Shown here one piece after another: positions 1 through 13,055 of a stretch of DNA of 64,000 nt. The DNA is from Paulownia fortunei. Its lineage: Eukaryota; Streptophyta; Magnoliopsida; Lamiales; Paulowniaceae. A model generated the notes under the pieces. It ran no database searches. It worked only from the letters and a program-made list of their open reading frames with translations, and had not been told where the DNA came from. The position numbers were made by a program, and so were the translations under genes. How positions within the stretch are numbered: position 1 is the stretch's first letter; every line of letters starts with the position of its first letter. The stretch spans positions 19,459,445 to 19,523,444 of the forward strand of contig CM033107.1 of the NCBI GenBank assembly GCA_019321725.1, written 5' to 3'.

Positions 1-1066
1 AGAATATATACATACATATATATGTATATTTTTATTCCGGTATTACACTTTATTACTGTTTTAGAATTTTAAAATAATTTTTAAAGTTACTTCATGGATT
101 TGGTTTTATAGGATAGTCAACGTTAAATCCAATAATGTATTTGCGGGGAAGCCAAAGTTAATTGCTCTCCGTGGAGACAAATTTTAGGCTCAGAGTTTGA
201 GGAATTTCCCTTAATTAATGAAAAAGAATGTCATTTAACTTTATGATGTTCGGACATTTGCTGTTCTAGATTGATCAGAAATATATCAGCCAATGTTGCC
301 GAGAAAAATAGCTGTAAATTATTTACATGTTTTGCCATGAATATTTTAATGGTTAAACTTATAGTGACAACATAGTTTGATGTCTTATTTTAAGGGTTAT
401 CTGAGTTATTATGTCAATTGCATTTTCAATGCCATTGGAGCAGTTTTGCTGCTTTCAAAATTTTCGGTGGTTATGAAAGCATGTTTTCCTTCTGTTTAAC
501 CCAAGTCCTTTTACTGCAAATGCTGCATACCTATACTGGCCTGAGTGTTTAAGATGCACTAAGTGAAGAGTTTCAAGAGTTACATAGCAGGATTGTGGTA
601 TGCTATAAGTGGTTGCCACCTTTTCAAATTTGACCATATAGATAGAAAAGGTTAATGCTTTTACTTGAACATATTACAAGCCTCCAAAGGTGAAAGGTAC
701 TGCAATTAGTATATCTGACTCTTTTATGTGCTCTTTATCCTGTCACGAAGATATGCATCCAATCATGTCTGTTCACTTGGCAGGATCTAAGTTTGTCTTG
801 CAATTCTATCTAGCCAATAATCATCTTGGATCGATTTTAATAGTTTAACCAGGACGCTGTTCTGTTTCATTTGGCTCATTACTGATTTGTAATGATGTGA
901 TTCAGATAACATCGCCAATAAGTCTCTCTCTTAGTAATATTTGTGATTGAAAACTGGAAGGCAAGAATTCCATTTGGTGATATGATTAAGTATCAGAGCC
1001 CTGTCAAATTTTTCAAGTTGAATTCCCTTTGGGCAATATTTACTAATTCTTGATTTCATCTTTCAG
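1..1066. other. Upstream part of RDR gene, no exon assigned
   Basis: AT-rich sequence before the first exon I can place for the RNA-dependent RNA polymerase gene. A piece at about 112-187 follows a 'tttatag' acceptor-like site and could encode a short conserved-looking peptide, but I could not match it to a known RDR segment, so it is left unassigned. The stretch is probably intron plus possibly one unrecognised exon. Confidence 0.4.
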
Positions 1067-4000
1067 TCGTAGACCAGGAAGAAATTCTCTTTCTAAATAT
1101 CTGATTGCTCTTTTGAGCTACGGGGGGGTTCCTCAAGAATTCTTTCTGAATTTGCTGACGAACGCTTTGGAAGAGACTCGAAATGTGTACTCCGATCGGC
1201 GTGCAGCTCTGAGAGGTATTTTCAGAGCAACTTGTCTAATACATGTTCTAAGTGTCAATATCAGCTCCTCCCCCGCCATTGATTTTCTTAAACAAGTTAA
1301 TGCTTCCTTTGTTTGGTCCTAGAAATTTTCTGAACAACAATATTGGACCCCTCAATTTCAGCTCCACCTTCTTTTCTTAGCATAACTGTAACTTTATATG
1401 TTCTTAACAACATATTTCTTCATGCAGTTGCTTCCAACCATGACGGACTAGATTTTGGTTTTGTGGCTCAAAGAATGATTTCTTCCGGGGTACCTCTTAA
1501 TGAACCGTATCTACAACTTTGTTTGTCGAATCTGGAAAGTGGCGAGAAAACTAAACTTAAAGAAGGAAAGATACCAGTCAGTGAAAGCTTTTACCTGATG
1601 GGGACAGCTGATCCCACTGGTGTATTAAATAGTGATGAAGTCTGTGTTATACTGTATGTAAAAATGCTTCTCTAATCACACTTCCCAATCTTTGGTCCAG
1701 ATGTGCTTGGTTTACCTTAGTATGCGGCATTACATGTTAAACTGTTCATCAAAGTTCTGAGGTTTAATTCAATTGTGCTGCAGATTACTTTTTTCACATT
1801 CTTGTAGGCATAAAAGTAGCATTTCTGGGGCAAAACTAGCAGGCTTTTACCTAAACAATCCCAACACTCCTGACCTGGGAATTTTACTTTTTTTTAATAA
1901 AAAATCTTTTAGGTAGTAAAAATATATTTCTGTTCTTTCACCTGAGTATCACATGGTGCACCTACCTACATGAGTTTCCTGCATGATGTACAAGAACCAA
2001 TTCGTGTATTTGTATTTTCACTGCAAACACTTTACTCTTCATTGAACTTCCTTTCTGTTTCATGATTTCCTTTTTCTACCATCAAGATGATTTGATAAGT
2101 CTTCTCTTCAAAATAAGAAATTGTCTTGCTGATGACTTCTTGTTGAATGTGCAGTGACAACGGTCAAATTTCAGGAAAGGTATTAGTGTACCGGAATCCT
2201 GGAATGCATTTTGGAGATGTTCACATTATGGAGGCTGTATATGTGAAGGAATTGGAAGAGGTTGTTGGCAATGCCAAATACGGTATTTTCTTTTCGACCA
2301 AAGGCTGGAGGTCAGCAGCTTACGAGATGGCAACTGGTGATTTTGATGGAGACAGGTACTGGGTTTCAAGAAATCCTGAGGTTGGTATCTGTAGCATTGT
2401 GGAAACTGTCTGTTTAAATGCTACTGAAATAAGTATCCGTGTTAAGTGTTTTTTCTCCCCTCGTTTGCTTGCAGTCCATAGTTCTCACACCTTACGTTTC
2501 ATCTGCTATAGAAGTTTAGATAAAACCCTAACTGTCCCTTATTTTCCAAGATCTTCTGATGGGAGTATAGCCACGTCTAATATTTATTGTTTTGTTTTAG
2601 GTCGAAAGAAATAAAGAACAAAAATTGATTGTGTGTACATATGGGATATTCTGGGGTCTATCCGTACTTTTTCTAAATGTTGAGAGACTAGAAGTGCCTC
2701 CAACAATGACAGAACCATCAATTCCATTTTGATTTAATGCATAAGCACCGTGGCACCTTTGGTTTCTTTGCATGATTTCCATATATCACTTGGTTTACCT
2801 TTTTCTTTTGTTTTCGTTGTTTTTTGCCTTTAAAAGAGGACTATCTCCCTAGTATATGACATGTCTTACCGCATCAGGTACGTTTCCTATTCCCTATAGA
2901 CATCTTCAGTTGGACTTGGCTGGAATCAACTTTTGTTACAGAGATGTTTGAGCAAATTGATTTTCCTGTCCCATGTTTGTTACCAGTTAGGCTTCCATCA
3001 AGTCTCTCTTCCTTATTGTGCCCTTCAACACTATTACCACTTGGCTAGGTCATTCTCTACAGCATTAGCATAGGTCTTCATTTAATGTGGGCCTAACAAA
3101 TAATGAATACCAAACCATAAACCTTGCACAAACTTCCAAAGTTTTCCTTTATGCACAATTGCCTGTCCGTACCCGCTCCATCTGTGGTCATGTTCTGTCA
3201 GCTACATGCATCTGTTCTCATCAAAATATCATCATTATATTTTGGTTGGGTAATAGAGGAAGAGCTGTTTCCTATCTCTCAGTCTTTCTAAGCTACAATT
3301 ATTCTAATAAATTCAGTCTTCTGGTGGCTGTTTGGCTTCAGAATTCAATAAGGTAGACTGAAATGGCCATAACAGATTTTTTAACCGAGTCCTGCAGTGG
3401 GGGAGATATTCACATAAAATATTTCTGCAGAACAGAGAACAAAAGCTATAAAGTGGTTCAATGATTTGACCCAAGCCTAAGGGTATTACGCCAAACAACT
3501 AGAATAGATTAACTTCTGTCTTTATTTACATATGCAATGATCATCTTTTTATGCATGTGAGTGGTTTTTTATATGTCTTACAGCATATCATTCCTATCAA
3601 GAAATTAAATCATTTTCGAAACCAAGTTAAGGTAGATTGGTCTTATTCTATTCTGAAGCCTCCTCTCCTCCCCCTTCTAAAAAAATCAAACTAGATATTC
3701 ATCTTGAATTGCTTAAAATGAAGTCTTCTATTAAAACTAGCAAAATTACTTCTCAACTTTAGCAATAGAAGAAAAACACGAGAATCCATCATGTCCAAAT
3801 GATGATGTGCACGGAGTCAACATGCAAAAACTTGAAGTAATGAATAGGATAAGGGTATGAGGTGACTCACTTTCCACTGTATCATGCAGACATCCACAAT
3901 AAATTCAAGATATATAGATTGATAATGGGGTGCACAGTTTGAACATCGTGCAATTGCACTAGTGTGGCCCAAATCAAGCTGCTTCGGTACCATTATAAAA

Positions 4001-7000
4001 TCGGGTAGGGTAGAAGAATGAAGAAATCATTTTGTTTGTCCATCTGGTGTACGTTATGTGGTGTTGGATCTTTTACTATGTAAGAAATGTTACTGGAGGA
4101 AATTGCTCAACTCAATTCAACTCAACTCAACTCAAATAATCCTTATTCAATCCCGGATCCTCTTTCGCTTGGCTCTAATTAGGGCCTTCACCAATATCAG
4201 TATTGAAATTGAACCAATTCAAAAAGGCCATACTTAGTGTAATACTTTCATTAAGGTAGACCAATTTTCTTTAATTCTCCTACCTCATTAGTATAATTGT
4301 CCCGTGTCTTATTGTTAGCTCTTACATTACTTTTTCTGCATGCAATATATTAATTGAAGGAATAATGTTTGAAGAAATAAGAGAAAATTGTTCTAGAATT
4401 ACATTTCTTTCAGTTGTATTTTTTCTTATTTAAAGTATGAACACTTCTTCGCACGCATTTCAGCTATTGAAATATTTTAAAGCAAATGAACCATGGAACC
4501 GTGTCTACTCAGTACCACATCCAAAGAAGAGAAATCCACAGGAGTTTTCAGATTTGGAGTTAGAACGTGAACTTTTTCAACTATTCCTTGAAGCTAGGAG
4601 ACCGAGGTATTCAGTTTTGGTTATGAACTGAAGTATCTTTTATGATGTATGGTAATAAATTCTATATCAAAGCTGTTCAGTTTGCATTCTATAGAGTGAT
4701 CTATAATCTGTTCTGCTTAGAGCTTGTCATTTGCTTCTGCATGTTTAGAATATTATCTGCCTTCTACTTTCTGATCCAAATGGCGATGAGTGACTATATA
4801 TTGTGCATTCAGCCTCATGCCTCTCGGATAGAAGTAAATTTTGCCTTTATTTTTGTCATACATATAGTACCTTCTGCATTTTAATCATTAAATTATTTTC
4901 CTCTTTTTTATGCTGTTTTACCTATTTGGTTATGAGCTTCATGGGAAAGGGGCAAACGTTCTTCTATGGAGAGAAATACTGTTAGGACTTGGTGACAGCA
5001 CAAGCGGGACAAAAGATTGGGGATTCATCATTGCAAAACTTGATATGAGATTTTGTCCTTCACAGTCTTCGGCAAGTGCCTTGTGTATTCTAGTCATGTC
5101 TCTCACCATAACCAAACCCAAGTTGTAACCTTGTTTAGATAGGTTGTCAAAAATTTTCCAACTATTGATCTCTATCAGAACATAGACTTAATAAAATTGA
5201 TTGTAGCTTTTTCTCCAAAGATTCAAATGATTAATTGGAGTTATCAGTTTCATTCAATGAAAATCAAAGTTCAATTCACCACTGACAATGCGTTTAACCA
5301 TTCAGTTTTTTAGAACATCTGGTTGAAGTCAGTTGAAATACACTTTTCAAAATTGTGCTCAGTTGTCTAGTTTCCACTTACCCATGGGTCAATGCCAACT
5401 CAAGGTCATCACCATGCTGTTAACTACGTGATATTTTCTTAATTGAAAAATGTGCCTATTAGTGTGTCCTCTCTCTCTCTCTCTTGTGGGTGAATCTATT
5501 CTGTCTCCTTGTTCAGCAAAGGGTATATAACGTGCCTAATTTTGGCTTTTGTTTTTTTCTTTTTTTAGAAACTTGGTTCTGACATTAGTTTTTTTTGCTC
5601 GTATTTTTCACTCTGCCAGCTTCATCATGGCGACAGCATCAGATAGCTGCCTCACATATATGGATCGGCTGTTGACGTTAGGTGATGATCGTGCCACTGA
5701 AAAGCATACTTTGAAGAGAAAGATGATTCAGTTGGTCGACATCTACTATGATGCACTGGATGCACCTAAAAGTGGGAAAAAGGTTAATTTTGTATGCTTT
5801 CGGTTGTTTTGTATGAGCTATTATTTTTTAATATGCTTTCGATTGTTTTGTGTCAGCTATTATTTTTAGATAATGGCCCCTTCTGCCATTCTCTATAAGC
5901 AATTGTTTTGTGCACCACCAGAGTAATTTTGATTAAAATTTACCCATACTTTCTATACATAGTTTAAAATATGCTAATAATTTTTCTCTGGTCATTGTTC
6001 CATCAGATTGATTTCCCTGAAAATATGAAGGCTTTTCCCCACTTTATCTTGAACTATATCAGATACTGTTCGAAACTATTTGGAAATTTGTGACTGCTTT
6101 CGTAAGGCTTGGGAAGCTCCAACTTGTAAACATGGGTTTAAGTACTTTGGGCTAGCTGAATAGAGTCTAAATATATTGGTAGCTCATTAGCTTAAGCACG
6201 GGTCCCTATGGTTGGTTACAATTTGAAGGATTCTGTTAATACAAATAGCGGAAGATTCAATTTAGTCTGTCTTAATTCATGGTTATTTAGCAGGATTTTG
6301 ATGAACATCAATATTAATTTCAATTAAATATGGTTGATAGCCTTAGTTACTCATCTATAGGTTATGCCGTATGCTTTGAATTGCTGTGATAAATCAAATA
6401 GTCACATACATATACTGGATGCTTGTCAGCAACGCACCACTTACATGTTATTCCTGTTCTTTCGAAACAGGTCAAAGTTCCTAATGAGTTGAGAGCAGAG
6501 ATGTTTCCACATCACATGGAAAAGGGGCCTGACGTCAGCTATCACTCCTCCTCTGTGCTGGGTCAAATATATGATAGAGTACAGGCATTTAAAAATGAGG
6601 CTGTACCGAAAAAAGGTGAATGTTTGTTGAATCACAATCATTGAACTAATGATGAGTAGGTGAATTTTCTGCTCCGTGATGATCCACACAACTACTTTTA
6701 CTATAAATAACTATGTTTAGGTCAATACTTTTTGAGCCATACTTCAGTCAGAGTAAGGTCTCTTTTCATTCTTAAAAGATGTCACAAATGGTTTGAAACA
6801 GGATTCTTGAAAACCATTCGTCATTGGCGCAACTTTCAGTAGATAAATTTTGGCTGCGGTTTGTAACTTGATTGTTTCTTGTGCAGAAATCTGGAAATTG
6901 TCATGCTTTGATGTTCCAATCCCTGAGATGTATGTCAACATGTGGAAAGCTAGGTATGAGAACTACCGCAAAGAAATGACAGAAGCCCTGAAATCTGGCG

Positions 7001-7372
7001 ATGAATCAAAGAATGATGCTGCAAATGAGGTGATCAAAAAGTACAAGCAGGTAAAAATTATTGTCTTGAAAGAGGAAAGGAACTTTCACAAAACTGAGAT
7101 ATCTTGTTAACCAGATTGAACAAATGCAGTTGTTGTACGAGGCTCCTGATATGGAAGAAAGTACAAAGAATACTGATGTGATCTACGAGGAAGCCATTGC
7201 TATATATCATGTAACTTACGACTATGCAACGAGTCATGGTGTCGAGAAATGCAGTTTTGCATGGAGGGTAGCTGGGTCTGCACTCCATGACCTGTATGCC
7301 TGGAAATTAGCCGGTCCAAAGGAGAAGCCAATCACAATTTTACCATCTGTTCTTCGTGACATATTGAACTAG
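1067..7372 (+). CDS. RDR3/4/5-like: RNA-dependent RNA polymerase, RDR-gamma type (3' part, partial)
   Basis: Cellular RNA-dependent RNA polymerase, a family that makes double-stranded RNA in plant RNA silencing. Exons inferred at 1067-1215, 1428-1653, 2155-2380, 4464-4606, 5620-5782, 6471-6615, 6887-7050 and 7115-7372. All introns are GT-AG, and the exons join in frame to about 490 codons ending in TAG. Segments follow the family order: LSKYLIALLSYGGVP, then ESFYLMGTADPTG, VYRNPGMHFGD, the catalytic loop MATGDFDGD, SDSCLTYMDR and IYYDALDAPK, then a helical C-terminus. DFDGD rather than DLDGD marks the RDR3/4/5 (gamma) clade, whose biochemical role is poorly known; the alpha-clade RDR1/2/6 carry DLDGD. 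The 5' exons lie left of the window or were not resolved. No frameshift or stop was seen in the visible exons, so the gene looks intact here. Confidence 0.88.
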
Positions 7373-9529
7373 AAAGGCCTGCAGTCTGGCATAATATAGA
7401 GTTAATAGTCCATGCTGTTGCTAGAAGTATGGCAATGCTTGTATTTAAATGCAGTATTTATCCTTCTTTTGTTGTACTGTGTCTCATGTGTACGCATAGG
7501 TATTGCTGGGACTGATCCTTTTTTAGAATGAAATAAGTTTATTATATTTCCTCTCTATAGCATAGTAATGCATGTTCAACTAAATTTGAGGTGTTTAGAA
7601 ATACAAATTTCTTGTCAATACCTCATGGAGTATGTCGAGGTTAATCTAAATATGTTTTTCCTAGTTCTCAGGATCACTTGATTATTTACGGTTAGATGAT
7701 TATTGTAAACTATTAGAAAGTGATACGTGATTTGCATGTACGTTATTTTTAATATTTTTTGAAAATTGGTTGACTTTGGGTGTTTATTTTATGTTAGCTA
7801 GTAAGAACTCTTATTGAGTGTGGACCACTAATGTATTATTATTATTTTTAAAAATGTTGACCAAATGTGAATTTTTGCAAATATATAAAAATAAATACAT
7901 TGAGAAATATTTTTAATTTTTTTATGAGGGGAGACTGAATAAGAAAAAACTACCAAGATAACTATAGTTATTATATTATGTATCATACTTTAATTATTAA
8001 GGTTATTTTAACTTTATTATTAGTATCTTTGAGAGTTGTTTCATTTTATTTTTTTTAAATGGAACTTGAAGCACAATCAAAATGTCAAAATTCAAGATTT
8101 TTGAAATTAATATTTTAAAAATCGGATACTCTTGATCTAAAAAATAATTACTTATGTACTTTAAAATGTCATGTAATGTGATGTATTTTAAATAGGAATT
8201 GTGAGCGATTGATTTTTCTTTAAGTGATTTTTGGGTTTTGTTTTTTTTATCTATCATTGTCGTTCTTGCTGGTCTGGAATTTGGTTGAAAACCTTTATAG
8301 TAATTTACCAAACTTAGTGACTTAAAATTTATATAAAGTTGAGCATTCTGAGTTGTTTTTTTTAATTTTTACCATAATTAAAAGTAAAAGTAAGAAATAT
8401 ATTATTTCTCTCAATGAAAAAAATATAAGTTTTTTATAATTTTATTTTAAATTTTTTTTACTGAAAGGTAGTTTGGTTATCAAAAATAATTTTATTTTAT
8501 TTCTATTATTCATTTCTAATTACCAATTATAAAATTTGAATCAAGTAAGGAATGATAATTTTATTATTTCTTCATTCCTTATAAGTATCAAATATTAGAA
8601 ATGTTATACTCATATCATTCATTTTTTATAATCATTTCATTCTTAATTTTATTTCATTCCTATTTAATTCCATTTCTGCATATCAATCCCCCCTTAAGTG
8701 TTGAATTTTTAGGCAAGTATTTCTCGCGGCTTCTACATTTATCTTTTTATAATATTTAAATATATTGTACATTATTTTAAGAGTTTTAGTCTAAGAGACG
8801 GATTGAATAATAATTGGATTTATTCATTGGCCTTAAATCCTTGATTTTCTCCGCCTTCCTCCCTCTTCTTGTCCACCAAAAGTAAAAGAAGACCTCATCA
8901 TCCCAATATTACTCTCATTACAATTATTTAACTTAACAAAAAATCTTTGAATCTCTTCCAAAGGGAGGTACCTTCAACAGTGTCATGAAATTTATTTTAT
9001 TTATTTATTTCTAATTATAATGGCGAGACACTTGTTATTATTCAAAATAAATATCTCTTATTGGTTCTTTCACATTGATTTATCAATCATGGTGAATCTA
9101 TTATAGCTATGAAATACATTTATTTCCAGCTACTTTGATGAGGTTAACAGAAAAAGATGCAATTGATATTTTCTTTCAATAGTCAAGCGAATCAAGCAGA
9201 GTGAATAGCATATATCAAGATACTTCAGTGCAACCAACATGCAGTAACATCCAAAATAGTAAAAGATTGAATTAATATGTCTCGCCTTGTCCTCCTTGTA
9301 TGAATGCACCAGAACTGTTAATTGAGAACCTACCACAAGGTCGGTCTAATTTGTCTTAAAAAATGAGTTATAAAAGACTATGATGAATTGCTAAAAATCA
9401 ACAACTCGGACGAACCAATCATCTCATGGGTGTTATTTTTTCAATCATTTCTTTATTTTTGTTGTCTAGCTTTCTTTTCCACCAAATTTCTCATATTATT
9501 TTGTCTTATCCTTTTGAGCTCTTTGGTAT
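7373..9529. other. RDR 3' flank and AT-rich intergenic DNA
   Basis: The 3' untranslated region probably runs to about 7.55 kb, with AATAAG-like signals near 7530. The remainder is AT-rich, with long A and T runs around 7840-8700, and I see no coding or structural feature in it. Confidence 0.5.
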
Positions 9530-9645
9530 TGTTGAGAAGCATGTGAAGCCAATCAACCATTAAATAACGAAGAAGAAAAAGAAACAAAAAGAAAAAGATG
9601 GTGTGATGTCCAACAAAGGCTAATGCGGTAACTGCTGAAGTATGT
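9530..9645 (+). repeat. Possible 5' LTR remnant of copia element
   Basis: This stretch begins TGTTGAGAAGCATGTG and can be aligned, with gaps, to a stretch beginning TGTTAAGAAGTATGTG at 12,620, downstream of the copia coding remnant. The match covers roughly 110 bp including a purine-rich run. The paired position on both sides of a copia pol remnant, in the same orientation, suggests LTR remains. No target-site duplication was identified. Confidence 0.4.
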
Positions 9646-9649
9646 GATG

Positions 9650-12522
9650 CTTTATTATTGTTTATTGATAAGTTTTGTGATTCTGATAGATTCTGGAGCA
9701 TTTTTCATATTATGACTTTCATGTCTTGGAGAATTATGTTGCTAGAAATCATGGAAAGGTTTTTCTTGTTCATGAAGAACCTTTGAATATTGTTGATATT
9801 GGTCATATTAGTCTAAAAATTCCTAATGGGTTTGTGTGGAAGATTTCAAGTGTAAGAATTTTATCAAAATTGATGCGAAACTTGATTTTGGTTGGGCAAC
9901 TTGATAATGAAGAACCCAATGTAACCTTTAATTGTGGGGGTTGGAAGATAAAAAAGGGAGCTATGGTAGTTGTTCAAGGAAGTAAGACTATAACTCTCTA
10001 TATTAATTGCAGTTGTAGGTATAATAATTGTTATTGATTCCGCTATTAAGTCTTAGTTATGACATTATAGATTTGGACACATGAGTGCTAAGGGGGATGA
10101 AGTTGCTCTAGAGGGATAGCAACAGGACAAGTCTAGAATGGGTTTGGCTAAACCCATAATCCACGTTGTCAAGAAATAATAGGACCCGGGACATGCCACG
10201 CCCCATCTCGGACCTGCCCCGCCGCGTCTCAGACCTAGAACTCAACTGGTCTAACCCGCCAACCCTAAAATCTGTTGTGAAATTTCATATTTAACTCCTG
10301 TGAAAGTATGCCAATTGTTACGAGGTTGGATTTTAAAAGAAAAGAAATTCACACACTCAAATAATCTATTAAAGCATGAGAACAAAGGTTCAAGGTTTAC
10401 AAGAAAAGGTTGTGCTAGTTTAGTATTAACAAAACGCCAACCAACAGTTTTCTTAAGGTGCATATGATGAATAGAAGGAACTGAGTAATGCCGTGGATGA
10501 GAGCTGACCTTCACTGGAGTCAAGCGGGAGGAGGGTTTTTCTTTGTGAACAAAATTCAACATCCAGAGAAATGCACATTCAAGCTTAATGGTCTTTCATC
10601 TATTTGTATTAATATACTATCGAATATCAACAACAAAATTAATAAACAATTAAGTAGCTAATGGGTAAAAGGCTATTCAAATGCCATTCCCAAAATTCAG
10701 TTGTTATCTAATCCTTTCAAGATGGCAATAAATGAAGTACAATCCAAAGTACCATTCAAATTAGACCCTCAAATAGAAGCAGTTGTTGTTTTCTTCCTTG
10801 GTGCAACTTGGGTACCTTCTCTGAAGTAGGTTTTGAATTTGCGGGGCACATTGCGGAGATACCTCGTACTTGTAGTTCCAGTAGTCTTTCTATGAATGGT
10901 GGCCTTCAGTGACTCTAGTTGTATGTCCTTTTGCGAGCAGTAGGGTTACTGCAAGCAATACAATATCTCTTTTGGAGGTGGAAGCTGCGGCTGCCACACC
11001 TGACTAGCAGTAGGTGTGTCTCTTGTTTCTCCTCTTCCCAAAGCTCTTCCTTTGCCCATTACCATGAAATTTCAAATACCTTAGATTTTTTTTTCTTTCC
11101 TTAGCTCTGAGATTGAAGTCAAGCAGGAAGAGGGTTTAAGGCACTTGCTAGTAGCATTGGTAAAACTACTAGATTTGAAAATAGTTGATCACAACTTGTG
11201 TAAAAGGGTAAGAAAGCTTTGCATAACAAATGGGTGTAAAAGAAGACATGATGGCAATAAACAGTACAAAGCAAGGCTAGTTGTGAAGTGATTTCAACAT
11301 AAAGGTTTTGACTATAACGATATATTTTCTTTGGTGGTGAAGTTAACCACTATCAGAATAATGCTAGCATTAGTGGCAAATGAAGATTTATTCTTGGAGC
11401 AATTGGATGTGACTATATTTCTGCCCGAGAAAGAGATACACATGTTGTAGCTACAAGGGTTCAAAGTACAAGGTAGAAGGATATGGTGTGCACATTTCAA
11501 AAGAGCTTTTATGGTGTCAAACAGGTTCAATGACAATGGTACAAGAAGTTTGACAGTTTTAGGAGTAACAATGGTTTCTTAAGGTGTCTGGCAAATCATT
11601 GCTACTATGTGAAGAACTTTGATAACTCTTATATCATATTATTAGTTGCAAATTGGAGATTGACAATCTGAAGATAGAGTTGTCAAAAAGAGTTTACAAG
11701 GAAAGATTTAGGTGTTGCAACATAAATCTTTGGCATGAGGATTATGAGGGACAGTGGTGTCTTAAAATTGTTACATGAAGAACATGCGAAGAAAGTGCTT
11801 AATAGGTTCAACATGGATAATGCAAAATCTGCAAGTACTCATTTGGCAAATCGCTTCAAATTGTCAAATGAGTCACCAACTACTGAGTAGGAGCGAGCCC
11901 ATATAACTAAGGTACCTTATGCTTCCCCCATTGACAATCTCATGTATGACATAATATGTATCAGTCGGACATTACACATGTAGTAGGAGTTGTAAGTAAG
12001 TATATGAGCATCTAGGCAAGCCACATTAGAAGGCAGTGAAGTGGATTCTTAGATATATGAGAGGTACTACATGATAGCTCTGTATTTCAAGAAATCAGAC
12101 TTGGAACTATACGATTATATTGATGCTGACATGGCTGAAGACATTGATGGTAGAAAGAGTACTACCGGGTATGTTTATACTTTGGGAGGCATGGTGGTTA
12201 GTTGTATTTCAAAGTTGCAAAAGATAGTTATTTTTTCCTAATGCAGAGTATGTAGCTGTAATTGAAGCAAGTAAAGAAATACTTTAGTTATAGTCATTCT
12301 TAGAAGAATTGGGCTACAAGCAATAGAAGTGTGTGTTATATTGTGATAATCAGAGCATTATTCACTTAGTGAAAAATATTATGTTTCGTGCAAGGGTGAT
12401 TCATATACAGGTGCATTATCACTTTATTAGATCAACTTTGGAGAATGGAGTGCTAGTGGTTGATAAGATTCTTAGGAGTTTTGATCTAATAGATACGTTG
12501 ACAAAGACTATTTTGAGAAACT
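9650..12522 (+). pseudogene. Decayed Ty1-copia polyprotein remnant
   Basis: Remains of a copia-type pol. At about 9690 an IDSGAFFHI peptide matches the aspartic protease, followed by the segment leading to the GAG-pre-integrase domain (ILVGQLDNEE and KKGAMVVVQGSK, to about 10,010). About 10,040-11,090 does not read as integrase and holds a GC-richer segment of unknown origin. Reverse transcriptase signatures resume at 11,170-11,600 (KKALHNKWV, KQYKARLVVKG, TIRIMLALVA, LEQLDVTIF). RNase H follows at about 12,060-12,520 (DGRKSTTGYVYTLGG, LYCDNQSIIHL). Many stops and frameshifts are present, and the YVDD catalytic motif is not readable where expected near 11,640. The remnant is dead. Confidence 0.82.
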
Positions 12523-12619
12523 AAATTTGTGTGCAACTTTGGTTGGACTTTTCCTTGAGGATTGAGAAGTGTTGTTTTAGTTGGAGACGTGATGATTGAT
12601 TTGTTTCCAAATGAAAGAT

Positions 12620-13055
12620 TGTTAAGAAGTATGTGGCGTCAACTCAACCAAGAAACAACAAAGAAGAAGAAATAAAAAAAAAGGTAAAGTCCACCAAACG
12701 CATTTACAGAGCCTAGGATCTACTATGTTCGTTGCAAAACAGAATGGACAATGCCACAACGTTGGATTCAAATGCATTTTTCTTGGGGAGTCCGTATATA
12801 AATAGTATAGAAGCCTAGATATTCATTCTATTAAATAATTTTTGAAAGAAAATACACATTGGGGGCTGAGAATGCATGGCAATTCTTTTGTAAGTTTGAA
12901 TATCTTTTCATTATAGTGAAATCTGCAGAGATAAAATAGGACGAAGTCTCACATATGACAAACTTATATAAATTTGGTATCTCATGTATTTATTTTCTTT
13001 TGCAATTTCTTTTCATTCTCGGAATTTTAGAGAATTAGAATGCAACTAATTCCTA
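12620..13055 (+). repeat. Possible 3' LTR remnant of copia element
   Basis: Starts TGTTAAGAAGTATGTGGCG about 100 bp after the end of copia RNase H, matching the start of the segment at 9530. It contains a TATA-like 'gtatataaatag' near 12,792, as expected inside an LTR. The right boundary is uncertain; the end given is where sequence resembling LTR R/U5 gives way to plain AT-rich DNA. Confidence 0.35.

Noticed and set aside
10251..10562. 103-codon minus-strand frame within the copia remnant
   Set aside because: No recognisable domain; it sits where integrase should be and could be foreign sequence, but there is no positive evidence for a gene.
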